Below are positions 23,488 through 30,879 of a stretch of DNA of 36,224 bases, piece after piece. A program made the position numbers and the translations under genes. Each line of letters starts with the position of its first letter. Position 1 is the first letter of the stretch. This DNA is from an uncultured Eubacterium sp. GTDB lineage: Bacteria; Bacillota; Clostridia; Lachnospirales; Lachnospiraceae. The DNA is taken from positions 1 to 36,224 of the forward strand of contig CAJTTQ010000023.1 in NCBI GenBank assembly GCA_910579145.1. Direction: 5' to 3'. The notes under the pieces were generated by a model that saw only the letters and a list, made by a program, of their open reading frames with translations, was not told where the DNA came from and did not search any database.

Positions 23488-24249
23488 TCAGCCTTTTTTG
23501 CCAACAGGTGAAATAACAATTTTATCGGAAGCGCATTCTGTCTTCCTTTTCACGACATCTTCGATCTGCGCGATCTGCTGCTCATTCAGCTTTTCCGCAT
23601 TGACAATGACGTCCACGCTGTCATCGACGATCGTGACAACCACTTCCTCAAAGCCTTTCGCCGCCAAAAGGTTTTCGGTCGCCGTTTCCTTTTCATTCAC
23701 CGCCGTCATCGACACGATCTCGTTCATCGCCTGTTCCTTTTGGGCGTCCGAAGCGCTTTTGCTGTTCACGAGCTCAAGAAGAGTTTCCTTATTCTTCGCG
23801 CGCGTCTGTTCTCTCGACAGCTTCGCCGACTCAAAGTAATCCGAAGTCACCGTATTATTTACAAGCACCGCTTCCCCGGCATTTTCTTTCGATGCCTCCG
23901 AGGAGTCTTTTTGTTCCGCGGCTGCAATGTCTTCATCGGAAATGTCTGCCACGGCGTCATCCTGTACCTCCGATGCGACACTATCTTCCGCCGAAGTGTT
24001 CTCAGCTGCTACGCCATCCGAGGGAACAGAACCTTCTTCCCCAGATACAGAAGCTTCTTCCGATGCTTTTCCATCTGTCCCTTCTGCATCGTCCATCCCT
24101 TCTGCTGCCTGCTCGCTAACTGCTGAACCGTTATTCAGCACACCGATCGCCAGATCCTCCTCATTGGTAAGGCTTAAATATCCGGCAAGTGCAACCATGA
24201 CGACGAGTGCCGTTATAATGATCTGATTTTTCCGCAAAAGTTTCTTCAC
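23488..24249 (-). CDS. spoIIIAH: Stage III sporulation protein AH
   Basis: A 253-residue mother-cell protein that binds forespore SpoIIQ across the engulfment septum, forming part of the feeding channel. A single membrane helix (about residues 10-27, IIITALVVMVALAGYL) is followed by an Ala/Ser/Glu/Asp-rich linker of about 80 residues. The C-terminal YscJ/FliF-like domain follows (SDYFESAKLSREQTRAKNKE onward). It starts with GTG overlapping the spoIIIAG stop (GTGA), with AAGGAGG eight bases upstream. It is the last gene of the spoIIIA set. Confidence 0.95.
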   Translation of the reverse strand: MKKLLRKNQIIITALVVMVALAGYLSLTNEEDLAIGVLNNGSAVSEQAAEGMDDAEGTDGKASEEASVSGEEGSVPSDGVAAENTSAEDSVASEVQDDAVADISDEDIAAAEQKDSSEASKENAGEAVLVNNTVTSDYFESAKLSREQTRAKNKETLLELVNSKSASDAQKEQAMNEIVSMTAVNEKETATENLLAAKGFEEVVVTIVDDSVDVIVNAEKLNEQQIAQIEDVVKRKTECASDKIVISPVGKKG

Positions 24250-24791
24250 TTCTTTGCCTCCTTACTTTTCATTACTTTAATTTTATGACTCTCCACAGGA
24301 AATAATGCCGAAATACCTGCTATTATTTCTCGCTGGATACCCGGATCCGCACCCCCGCCGCAGACGACGAGGATCCCTTCGATCTCCGGCTCCACTTCCT
24401 GCACGATATAAGGCTCTGTATTATGATCCTCATCCTCGATCAGCACGCTCTTTTCCTCACTCCTCTCCGCACCGGCCGAATTATCTTTTAATGTCACTTT
24501 CTCCCGCGAACTTTTGAGCGTGATCATGACATCGACCGCACCGACCCCTTCCACGCGCTCCAATATTTCTTTGACTTGTGTTTCCATCTGTTCTTTGTAA
24601 TCCGTCATTTCATTTGCCGGCGGCCCGGCGGACTCCGACACCACGTCCGGCTCCCTTCTGGTATCCGGCTTAGAAAACACATTGCCGCACGAAAGCAATA
24701 ACAAAAGCACCCCCGAGACTATGACCGCCGCGATCCGAAACGGCCCTGCCTTACTCACCATTTCCTTTATTTTCTCCAAATAATCACTCAT
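24246..24791 (-). CDS. spoIIIAG: Stage III sporulation protein AG
   Basis: A 181-residue protein whose family forms a large ring in the mother-cell side of the SpoIIIA-SpoIIQ channel. One membrane helix (IAAVIVSGVLLLLLSCG, about 30-45) precedes the ring domain with VKEILERVEGVGAVDVMITLKSS and GILVVCGGGADPGIQREIIAGISALFPVESHKIKVMKS. Start MSDYLEKIKEMV at 24791 lies within the end of spoIIIAF (8-base overlap, ATGAGTGA). It overlaps spoIIIAH at its own end. Confidence 0.95.
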   Translation of the reverse strand: MSDYLEKIKEMVSKAGPFRIAAVIVSGVLLLLLSCGNVFSKPDTRREPDVVSESAGPPANEMTDYKEQMETQVKEILERVEGVGAVDVMITLKSSREKVTLKDNSAGAERSEEKSVLIEDEDHNTEPYIVQEVEPEIEGILVVCGGGADPGIQREIIAGISALFPVESHKIKVMKSKEAKK

Positions 24792-25122
24792 CTGCCTCTC
24801 TCCCATCGAGTCCAAAACCATCCTGTAACATCTGTTCCCGCTGTTCGCCGATCATTTTCAATTCCTGCCCACCGATCAGCCGCAATTCATCCTCGCGGAA
24901 TTGTTCTTCGGCCTTTGACATATTATCCCGCAAAAGCCCGTCGATGAAATCTTCGCCGGTGATCCATGAAAACAGCGGCATCATCACGAGAATGATCAAA
25001 ATGACACCTTGCACAAGATCAAAATATTTTTCATACTTCGATTTGGCAAATAAATTCGATACGATTGAAAACAACAGGACAAAAACCGTTACATTTTTTA
25101 CGATTTGAAGCATCTCATCCAT
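24784..25122 (-). CDS. spoIIIAF: Stage III sporulation protein AF, short form
   Basis: A 112-residue membrane protein. Two hydrophobic helices (VTVFVLLFSIVSNLFA and VQGVILIILVMMPLFSWI) match the family N-terminus. The product ends after about 45 residues of charged helix (SKAEEQFREDELRLIGGQELKMIGEQ). The Bacillus protein is about 206 residues and carries a C-terminal ring-building domain that is not seen here. The downstream frame is taken by spoIIIAG with an 8-base overlap, so this looks like a settled short form rather than a fresh frameshift. Confidence 0.88.
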   Translation of the reverse strand: MDEMLQIVKNVTVFVLLFSIVSNLFAKSKYEKYFDLVQGVILIILVMMPLFSWITGEDFIDGLLRDNMSKAEEQFREDELRLIGGQELKMIGEQREQMLQDGFGLDGREADE

Positions 25123-25166
25123 ACCAATCCTCCTTTTGCAAAACCATGCCTTTTGGCGTCCTTCTT

Positions 25167-26399
25167 CTATAGCGCCATATTTGTCGCGGCTATGACGATC
25201 GTGAGCGTGATCAGGAACATGACGGCCGTCATAAACACCATATGCAGGAGCAGCCTGCCGCTGTCCGCCGTGCTTTGAAATACCGACACGATCCTTTTAT
25301 CGGTGACCGGCTGGGAAAACGCCGCCAGTCCTTTATAGAGAACGGTAAAGACACCGAGTTTCAAGATCGGCACGAGACAGATGACGGCGATCGCTACCAG
25401 ACCGCCGACGCCAATAGCGCTTTTGATCAGGATTCCCGTGCCGATGACCGTATCCGCCACGCCGCCAAATACATTTCCCACCCCGGGTATGCTGTTCGCT
25501 GCTTTGAATACGGCAGACCGCTTCACGCCGTCGAGCGCCGGCATGATCAGCCCCTGGATGCCCTGATGGCCGATCAGGAGCGCCAGAAGCGTCTTCGTCC
25601 CGATGCGCACAAAACTCCGCAGCAGCGCCGTAAATCTCGTGAACCGCCATCCCATCAGCGGATTCAGCATACCGACGAGAAAATAGACCTGCACGATCGG
25701 CAGAAACATATTGACGAGCAGATGTTCCGCGATCGCGATCGCGTACAGCGCCGTCTGGTAAAAAGCAATCGACGTGGCACTGCCCGAACTCCACGTGAGC
25801 GCGACCGAAAAGGTGGGCACGAGCGCCCGCATAAAATCTACGATATTCTTTAGCACCTCACCGGCCACGGCGAAGGCGGAGAAAAATCCGGCAAATAAAA
25901 CCGACGCCACGAGAAAATAAATGATCTGAAATCCCGTATCCCCCATCTGTTTTTCGTACAGGCTCGTCGAGAAATTGATAAATACGCCCGACAGGATGCC
26001 ATATAATAGAAGCCGGATAAAAGTAGTCTTGTTGTGTTCCAACTGCTCCGAGAGATACTGCCTGACATATTCCCCGATCCCGGCAAGGGAAAGTTCCGCG
26101 TTTCCCTGAAGTACCTGATCCACATACTCCCGCACGGAAAAATCAATCTCATCCGCTTTCAGTTCCTGAAGGATTTCTTCCACTTCATCCAGCGGGATGC
26201 TGTCGTAGATCGTATCATAGACATCTTCTGTCCTCTGTTCCCCATTACTCGCTGCCACCAATATTTCCTTCTCTTCCAGAACAGCTTCCGCCTGAACATC
26301 AGCACGCGGCTGCAGGACAACACAAAAAAACAACAGCCATATCCATTTCCACCGGATCACCCGGTTTTTATGTATCCGTAGTCCCGTCATTCCCATCAT
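25167..26399 (-). CDS. spoIIIAE: Stage III sporulation protein AE
   Basis: A 410-residue polytopic membrane protein of the SpoIIIA complex, with a cleavable-looking signal peptide (WKWIWLLFFCVVLQPRADVQA). The sequence IPLDEVEEILQEL precedes at least six hydrophobic segments including LLLYGILSGVFINF, FQIIYFLVASVLFAGFFSAFAVAGEV, VNMFLPIVQVYFLVGMLNPL and IGVGGLVAIAVICLVPILKLG. The latter region is the conserved transporter-like core. Three ATG codons (26399, 26396, 26390) compete; GGGGGA is best spaced for 26390. Confidence 0.95.
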   Translation of the reverse strand: MMGMTGLRIHKNRVIRWKWIWLLFFCVVLQPRADVQAEAVLEEKEILVAASNGEQRTEDVYDTIYDSIPLDEVEEILQELKADEIDFSVREYVDQVLQGNAELSLAGIGEYVRQYLSEQLEHNKTTFIRLLLYGILSGVFINFSTSLYEKQMGDTGFQIIYFLVASVLFAGFFSAFAVAGEVLKNIVDFMRALVPTFSVALTWSSGSATSIAFYQTALYAIAIAEHLLVNMFLPIVQVYFLVGMLNPLMGWRFTRFTALLRSFVRIGTKTLLALLIGHQGIQGLIMPALDGVKRSAVFKAANSIPGVGNVFGGVADTVIGTGILIKSAIGVGGLVAIAVICLVPILKLGVFTVLYKGLAAFSQPVTDKRIVSVFQSTADSGRLLLHMVFMTAVMFLITLTIVIAATNMAL

Positions 26400-26476
26400 T
26401 TCCCCCGATCCTCAATCCCCGTTTCTGCCCACAAACTTCCTTTTCCCAGCTAATACCGCCCCTGCCTGATGAAACG

Positions 26477-26857
26477 TCACGGGATCAATTCCCCGATCGT
26501 CTCCAAAAGCGACTGCAGCACCGGCAGACTGACAGCGATCATACTCATCCGCCCAAAAAAGTCCACCTGCCCGGCGATCGTATTCTGCCCGGCATCTTTA
26601 CAAATAGACGCCGTAAATTCGGATAAGTACGCGATGCCGATCATTTTTAAGATGATCTTGATATACGTCTCACTGATCCCGATGTACTCCGTCAGTTCAT
26701 GGAACATGTCCACAATATACTCAAATTTTGTAATACCAAAAAAGAATATGATCATTCCGCTCACGATCGTGATCCAAATGCTGATATCCTTCCTCATCGT
26801 CCCCACCACGATGGCAAGCGTCATGCCAGCGATGGCGATCAACGCGATCTTTACCAT
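26477..26857 (-). CDS. spoIIIAD: Stage III sporulation protein AD
   Basis: A 126-residue membrane protein with four hydrophobic stretches, starting MVKIALIAIAGMTLAIVVG. Conserved family parts are DISIWITIVSGMIIFFFG, YIKIILKMIGIAYLSEFTASICKDAGQ and the C-terminal LLETIGELIP. It belongs to the SpoIIIA secretion-like complex in the mother-cell membrane. An 82-base gap separates it from spoIIIAC and a 77-base gap from spoIIIAE. Confidence 0.95.
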   Translation of the reverse strand: MVKIALIAIAGMTLAIVVGTMRKDISIWITIVSGMIIFFFGITKFEYIVDMFHELTEYIGISETYIKIILKMIGIAYLSEFTASICKDAGQNTIAGQVDFFGRMSMIAVSLPVLQSLLETIGELIP

Positions 26858-26939
26858 TGACCTCTCCCCTCTCTCCTGTGGATGCAGCGAACGCTAAAAA
26901 TGCCGCGTCCTCCGCCCTGCTCCGCGATTGTACAATGTA

Positions 26940-27134
26940 CTAGATAGCAAACAGCCGCTCGATCATCTCAAACAGCTCCGCGATATAGGGAATGACCCAG
27001 AACAGCACGAGGATCAATCCCGCCAGCCCTGTTAAAAACGCCTGTTCCTCCCGGCCCGACTGCCGCAGGATCTGATTGAGCATCGACACGAGAATGCCAA
27101 CCAGCGCAATTTTGAAAATAATACTAACTTCCAC
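26940..27134 (-). CDS. spoIIIAC: Stage III sporulation protein AC
   Basis: A 64-residue protein with two membrane helices (IIFKIALVGILVSMLNQIL and EQAFLTGLAGLILVLFWVIPYI), the normal length for the family. It is a small membrane subunit of the SpoIIIA complex and is co-transcribed between spoIIIAB and spoIIIAD. Confidence 0.95.
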   Translation of the reverse strand: MEVSIIFKIALVGILVSMLNQILRQSGREEQAFLTGLAGLILVLFWVIPYIAELFEMIERLFAI

Positions 27135-27153
27135 AGCTAATCCTTTCCGGTGC

Positions 27154-27699
27154 TCACACGATGAGAATGACCATTAGTAACCCGCACATGATCCCGCACA
27201 CATAATACAGCTTTAACTTCTCGTTTTTTTCTCTCCGCCTTTTTTCTATTAAAAACTCCCATTTACTTAGAAAATAATCAATCGCCTGTTCCTGCGCCTG
27301 CCGGTCCAGACACCCGAGCTGCCCTCCCATTTCCCGGAGCACTTCGACCGCTTCCCGCTCTAAACATTCCCCGCCCATTTCCTTCGAAACGGCATCCTCC
27401 CACACCTGCTTCAATTCCTTCCGGCTTCCCGCCTGCAGTTCTTTTGATACGCGGGAAAAAAAGCGCCGGCTGTTCCCCCGGATCTGATGCGCCGCCCCCT
27501 CTAACGTTTCCGCCATCGGCGTATTCATATACCGGATCTCACCCTGCACATACAGAAACGCCTTCTTGATCTCATACAGGTTCAGAAGCCTGCTGTTGTA
27601 CAAGCATCCTTTATAAACGCCAAATGCCGTTGTTCCAAACACGAGCAGCACCGCTCCCAGTATTTTTGCTATCATTTCAGCCATCATATCAGCCATCAT
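27154..27699 (-). CDS. spoIIIAB: Stage III sporulation protein AB
   Basis: A 181-residue member of the SpoIIIAB family, related to the GspF fold of secretion systems. An N-terminal membrane helix (AKILGAVLLVFGTTAFGVY) is followed by a helical cytoplasmic domain (LRLL-x-LYEIKKAFLYVQGEIRYMNTPMAETLEGAA) and a C-terminal helix (LYYVCGIMCGLLMVILIV). The ATG at 27699 lies inside the end of spoIIIAA. The N-terminal MMAD-MMAE is encoded by a 12-bp tandem repeat, so the start at 27687 in the second copy is also possible. Confidence 0.93.
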   Translation of the reverse strand: MMADMMAEMIAKILGAVLLVFGTTAFGVYKGCLYNSRLLNLYEIKKAFLYVQGEIRYMNTPMAETLEGAAHQIRGNSRRFFSRVSKELQAGSRKELKQVWEDAVSKEMGGECLEREAVEVLREMGGQLGCLDRQAQEQAIDYFLSKWEFLIEKRRREKNEKLKLYYVCGIMCGLLMVILIV

Positions 27700-27700
27700 A
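27677..27700 (-). repeat. 12-bp tandem repeat on the spoIIIAA stop/spoIIIAB start overlap
   Basis: TCAGCCATCATA occurs twice back to back (27677-27688 and 27689-27700 on the plus strand). Each copy contains a TGA stop in the spoIIIAA frame and an ATGATG start in the spoIIIAB frame. It adds four residues to SpoIIIAB without shifting its frame. Confidence 0.9.
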
Positions 27701-28600
27701 TAAGATCCGCCCCTTCCGATCCCGCACATCCTCTATGCTCCCCGGCCCTCCCGCATGTCCGAGAACGATGTACCGGCCAAACCGTTCCTGTTCCAGCAGT
27801 CTTCCCACCTCCGGTTTATTCCTGACCTCCTGATAATTTTCGCCGTGGATGGCCGCGATGATGCGGCAGCCGCAGTTCATCACATGTTCGAGTGCCTGTA
27901 CATCCTTTTTTCCGCCAATCTCATCGACGACGATCACCTCCGGCGAAAGCGATCGGACCGCCATCATCATCCCTTCCGATTTCGGGCAGCCATCGAGCAC
28001 ATCGGTCCGGCAGCCCACATCGTTTTGTGGCACGCCGCGGTAGCATCCGGCAATCTCACTCCGCTCGTCCACTACCGTCACGGTCTTTCCCTCCGAACTC
28101 CCGGCATCCCCGGACAACATCCGCGCAATATCGCGCAGCAGCGTGGTCTTCCCGCAGCCGGGCGGCGAGATGATCATCGTATCCGGCAGCCGCCCTCCCT
28201 CATCGAGATACGGCATCACGTTCTTCCCGCAGCCAATGATCTCATGGGAAATGCGGACATTGACAAATGAAATATTCCTGATATTTTTTACGCACCCGCG
28301 CTCGACCACCACCTGCCCGGCCACCCCGACACGATGCCCGCCCGGAATGGTCATAAATCCCTGTGCGATCTCCTCCTCAAATGCATACAGGGAATAGCCG
28401 CTTATATAGGCGATCATTTCTTTCAGATCCGACCTGTCCACCTTTCCGGCGCCGAGTATCCGGCGTTTTCCACCGATCACTTCCACAGGCTGTCCCATCC
28501 GGAAGCGTATCTCCCGCAGCCTGTCCACGTCCACACGCCCGCCCGTAAAGCATGGCCTAAATTTAGCCGGCAGTATGTTTTCGATCTCCGTCCATTCCAT
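27689..28600 (-). CDS. spoIIIAA: Stage III sporulation protein AA (ATPase)
   Basis: A 303-residue AAA/secretion-type ATPase that energises the SpoIIIA complex. Walker A is SPPGCGKTTLLRD (about residue 147), Walker B is EVIVVDEIGGKKD, and VVDERSEIAGCYRGVPQNDVGCRTDVLDGC is the conserved central region. AAGGAG lies nine bases before the ATG at 28600. A CATATATT element at 28631-28638 resembles a sigma-E -10 box, but the matching -35 is poor, so the mother-cell promoter is only suggested. It is the first gene of a long minus-strand block. Confidence 0.95.
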   Translation of the reverse strand: MEWTEIENILPAKFRPCFTGGRVDVDRLREIRFRMGQPVEVIGGKRRILGAGKVDRSDLKEMIAYISGYSLYAFEEEIAQGFMTIPGGHRVGVAGQVVVERGCVKNIRNISFVNVRISHEIIGCGKNVMPYLDEGGRLPDTMIISPPGCGKTTLLRDIARMLSGDAGSSEGKTVTVVDERSEIAGCYRGVPQNDVGCRTDVLDGCPKSEGMMMAVRSLSPEVIVVDEIGGKKDVQALEHVMNCGCRIIAAIHGENYQEVRNKPEVGRLLEQERFGRYIVLGHAGGPGSIEDVRDRKGRILYDG

Positions 28601-28677
28601 CCCTCATCACTCCTTGTCTGCGTTTATTTGAATATATGCAGTGAGGAATGGAATCATGCAAAAAAAAAATAAACGGC

Positions 28678-28706
28678 TTCTATTCCGACGTCCAAAGTGG
28701 TATAAT
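28678..28706 (+). promoter_or_regulatory. Candidate promoter of the SplB-like gene
   Basis: A perfect TATAAT (28701-28706) lies 50 bases before the chosen start, with a weak TTCTAT 17 bases upstream (28678-28683). A second possible -10, TACAAT, is at 28725-28730. Confidence 0.4.
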
Positions 28707-28755
28707 CATGTCAGTACATTTTGGTACAATCTTACCAGTAAGCGAGGGGTTCCGT

Positions 28756-29646
28756 ATGCACTTTGTAAAAGCAAAAGGAATTTTATCTTCTAAAAACGGA
28801 ATGAATCTATATCGCGGCTGCTCCCACGGCTGCATTTACTGCGACTCCAGAAGCCGCTGCTATCACATGGAACACGCTTTTGAAGATATCGAAATAAAAG
28901 AGAACGCGATCGAACTATTAGAGTACGCGCTTCTTCATAAAAGAAAGAAATGTATGATCGGAACAGGCTCCATGACCGATCCTTATATCCCTCTCGAAAT
29001 GGAGATTGGAAACGTCAGGAAAGCTCTGCACCTCATCTATAAATATGGGTTTGGATTTACCATCATCACAAAATCAGACCGCATTTTGCGCGATCTGGAC
29101 CTATTGCAGAAAATAAATGAAACGACAAAATGCGTCGTACAGATGACATTAACGACCTATGATGAAGATCTGTGCCGAAAGCTCGAACCGCATGTGAGTA
29201 CGACAAAAGAGCGTTTCGAGGTATTGAAACAACTTCGTGACGCGGGCATACCTACTGTCGTTTGGCTGACGCCGATCCTGCCGTTTATCAACGATACAGA
29301 ACAGAATGTCACTGGAATTTTAGATATGTGCATCGAAGCTAACGTTTATGGCATTATCTGCTATGGTATGGGACTTACGCTGCGGGAAGGGAACAGGGAA
29401 TATTTTTATGAACAGTTAGACCGCCTGTTCCCAGATCGAAAAAAACAATATATGAGGTGCTACGGAAATCAATATATCATTGAGAGTCCGAACAACAACC
29501 GCCTGATGGAATTATTTGTCCAAACCTGCCGCCAGCACAGAATTATTCACGATAATGAGAAGATCTTCCAGTATCTGCATACCTTTGAAGAAAAATCCCA
29601 CGCTGATCAAGTAAGTCTATTGGATGTTTTCCCCGATCTAAAATGA
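28756..29646 (+). CDS. Radical SAM protein of the SplB (spore photoproduct lyase-like) group
   Basis: A 296-residue radical SAM enzyme. The iron-sulfur motif is CSHGCIYC (C-x3-C-x2-C) near residue 21, in the context LYRGCSHGCIYCDSRSRCY, which is typical of the COG1533 SplB-related group. GTGSMTDPYIPLE and TLTTYDEDLCRKLEPHVSTTKERFEVLKQLRDAGIPTVVWLTPILPFIND are further family segments. True spore photoproduct lyase has a different length and a catalytic Cys region, so the substrate here is unknown. The ATG at 28756 has GAGGGG about eight bases upstream; the frame is open to 28648 but lacks a start signal there. It is divergent from spoIIIAA. Confidence 0.85.
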   Translation: MHFVKAKGILSSKNGMNLYRGCSHGCIYCDSRSRCYHMEHAFEDIEIKENAIELLEYALLHKRKKCMIGTGSMTDPYIPLEMEIGNVRKALHLIYKYGFGFTIITKSDRILRDLDLLQKINETTKCVVQMTLTTYDEDLCRKLEPHVSTTKERFEVLKQLRDAGIPTVVWLTPILPFINDTEQNVTGILDMCIEANVYGIICYGMGLTLREGNREYFYEQLDRLFPDRKKQYMRCYGNQYIIESPNNNRLMELFVQTCRQHRIIHDNEKIFQYLHTFEEKSHADQVSLLDVFPDLK

Positions 29647-29697
29647 GCGCCTCCCTCCAAAATGACAGACAATGATCGTTCATTTGGAGGGGGACGC
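29647..29697. terminator. Hairpin between convergent genes
   Basis: A long imperfect stem (CCCTCCAAAATGA with TCATTTGGAGGG, extended outward to GCG and CGC) lies between the end of the SplB-like gene and the end of the leucine-rich-repeat gene. It has no strong T run, so it is a probable bidirectional terminator but not a textbook one. Confidence 0.55.
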
Positions 29698-29706
29698 CCA
29701 GCTTCA

Positions 29707-30747
29707 CTATTTCTTCACTTTAAACGTTACCTTTTTCATCAGGTATGGATCATCCTGGAAACAATGGTCAAAATAATACGATTCCAGAATCAATTTCTTT
29801 TTCTTATACTTCTTCAGGTTTAAGTTTTTCATCGTAAACACACCATTTTTATCTGCTTTTACACTTTTTATCAGCTTCTCACGAGAATGTCCGCTGCGGT
29901 AATAGAGCTCAACTCCCAGGTTTTTGCCAGCTTTCCCGACAATTTTTTTCGTCTTGCTCGTAATCTTCGTCATCTTTTTGGGAGAAGTTACTTTCAGTGT
30001 TTTCTTCAGTTTCTTCAGATTGTTTTTCTGCAGGTCCACCATCTGGCCGAACCACACTTTATCGTCGACTAACTGCTTCGGTAATTTTGTGGTCAATTCC
30101 GCTTTTGTCAGGTTGTTCCTCTGTAAATACGTATATCTACTGACTAATTTCGTAAGCTTTGTCAAATCCGGCAGAGTGCTTATATCAGAGTCTATTATAC
30201 TAAAAGAAGTCAGTTCCGTCATCCCCTCGACCGGACTTATATCCGTTAGCGTAGAGGGAAGATCGAGAGCGGTCAATTGCGTGCAGTTACGGATCCCCTC
30301 AATACTCGTGAGGCTGAAGCAGTACCTCAAAGAAAGACTGGTTAGATTTTTTAAATGTTCTAACGGTTTCAGATCTGTGATCTTGCTTCTTCCGGTCGAA
30401 AAGTGGCGTAAATTTGTCAATTTTTCAATCCCCTGAAGAGAGACGACCTGATCCTCTTCTTTTCTGTCCCGGTCATCCTCCCAAAATGAAACTATGTCCT
30501 GTGACAGACGTTCTACCTTCTGCGCCTCCTCTTCTGTAAATGTGCTATCCGGTGCCTTATCCAACGCCTTCAAGATCATCTGATAAAGAGCCTTATCCGG
30601 AATTCCCGTCTCATCATTCCGTATCACATCGGAACCTGCCGCTTTCACAAATGAGCCTCCGAATGAAGGCAGGCTTCCGAGCAGCAGCGAAACTACCATC
30701 ATAAGAACAACGACGTTTTTCATCATTCCTTTTACCTTGTTTCCCAT
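29707..30747 (-). CDS. Secreted leucine-rich-repeat protein
   Basis: A 346-residue exported protein. The signal peptide is VKGMMKNVVVLMMVVSLLLGSLPSFGGSFVKAAG (about residues 4-38, Ala-x-Gly type end). After a charged helical part come four or five internalin-like leucine-rich repeats (LTNLRHFSTGRSKITDLKPLEHLKNLTSLSL and following, about 105-200). The C-terminus is a Lys-rich beta domain with an Ig-like look that ends in KVKK, as the giant surface protein does. The ATG at 30747 is preferred because GGGG is nine bases upstream; the ATG at 30756 directly abuts it. Its role is probably surface binding. Confidence 0.85.
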   Translation of the reverse strand: MGNKVKGMMKNVVVLMMVVSLLLGSLPSFGGSFVKAAGSDVIRNDETGIPDKALYQMILKALDKAPDSTFTEEEAQKVERLSQDIVSFWEDDRDRKEEDQVVSLQGIEKLTNLRHFSTGRSKITDLKPLEHLKNLTSLSLRYCFSLTSIEGIRNCTQLTALDLPSTLTDISPVEGMTELTSFSIIDSDISTLPDLTKLTKLVSRYTYLQRNNLTKAELTTKLPKQLVDDKVWFGQMVDLQKNNLKKLKKTLKVTSPKKMTKITSKTKKIVGKAGKNLGVELYYRSGHSREKLIKSVKADKNGVFTMKNLNLKKYKKKKLILESYYFDHCFQDDPYLMKKVTFKVKK

Positions 30748-30796
30748 ATCCACCATCCCCTTTCTGTCTGCATGGGCAGTTCTAGATTATGGTTTC

Positions 30797-30826
30797 ATTG
30801 TAACATGAAACTATTGCGATAGTCAA
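30797..30826 (-). promoter_or_regulatory. Predicted promoter of the leucine-rich-repeat gene
   Basis: On the minus strand TTGACT (30826-30821) and TACAAT (30802-30797) are 18 bases apart, about 50 bases before the start. Two small inverted repeats (CTAT-TGCG-ATAG and GTTTCAT-6-ATGAAAC) overlie it and could bind a regulator. Confidence 0.6.
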
Positions 30827-30862
30827 CAAAAAAAAGACAGAACTTTTAGCGCTCTGCCTTTT
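30827..30862 (-). terminator. Intrinsic terminator after the hicB-like pseudogene
   Basis: On the minus strand a short stem (AGGCAGA with TCTGTCT, one G-T pair, about 10-base loop) is followed by seven T. It lies 18 bases after the stop of the hicB-like frame. Confidence 0.6.
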
Positions 30863-30879
30863 TGAATGGATTTATTTTT

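Noticed and set aside
25242..25853. Plus-strand frame of 203 codons opposite spoIIIAE
   Set aside because: The product is a low-complexity Arg/His/Asp/Gln-rich sequence typical of an antisense shadow of a conserved membrane protein gene.
28631..28660. Sigma-E promoter upstream of spoIIIAA
   Set aside because: The -10-like CATATATT is fair, but the -35 matches only about four of seven positions. It is expected from biology, not shown by the sequence.
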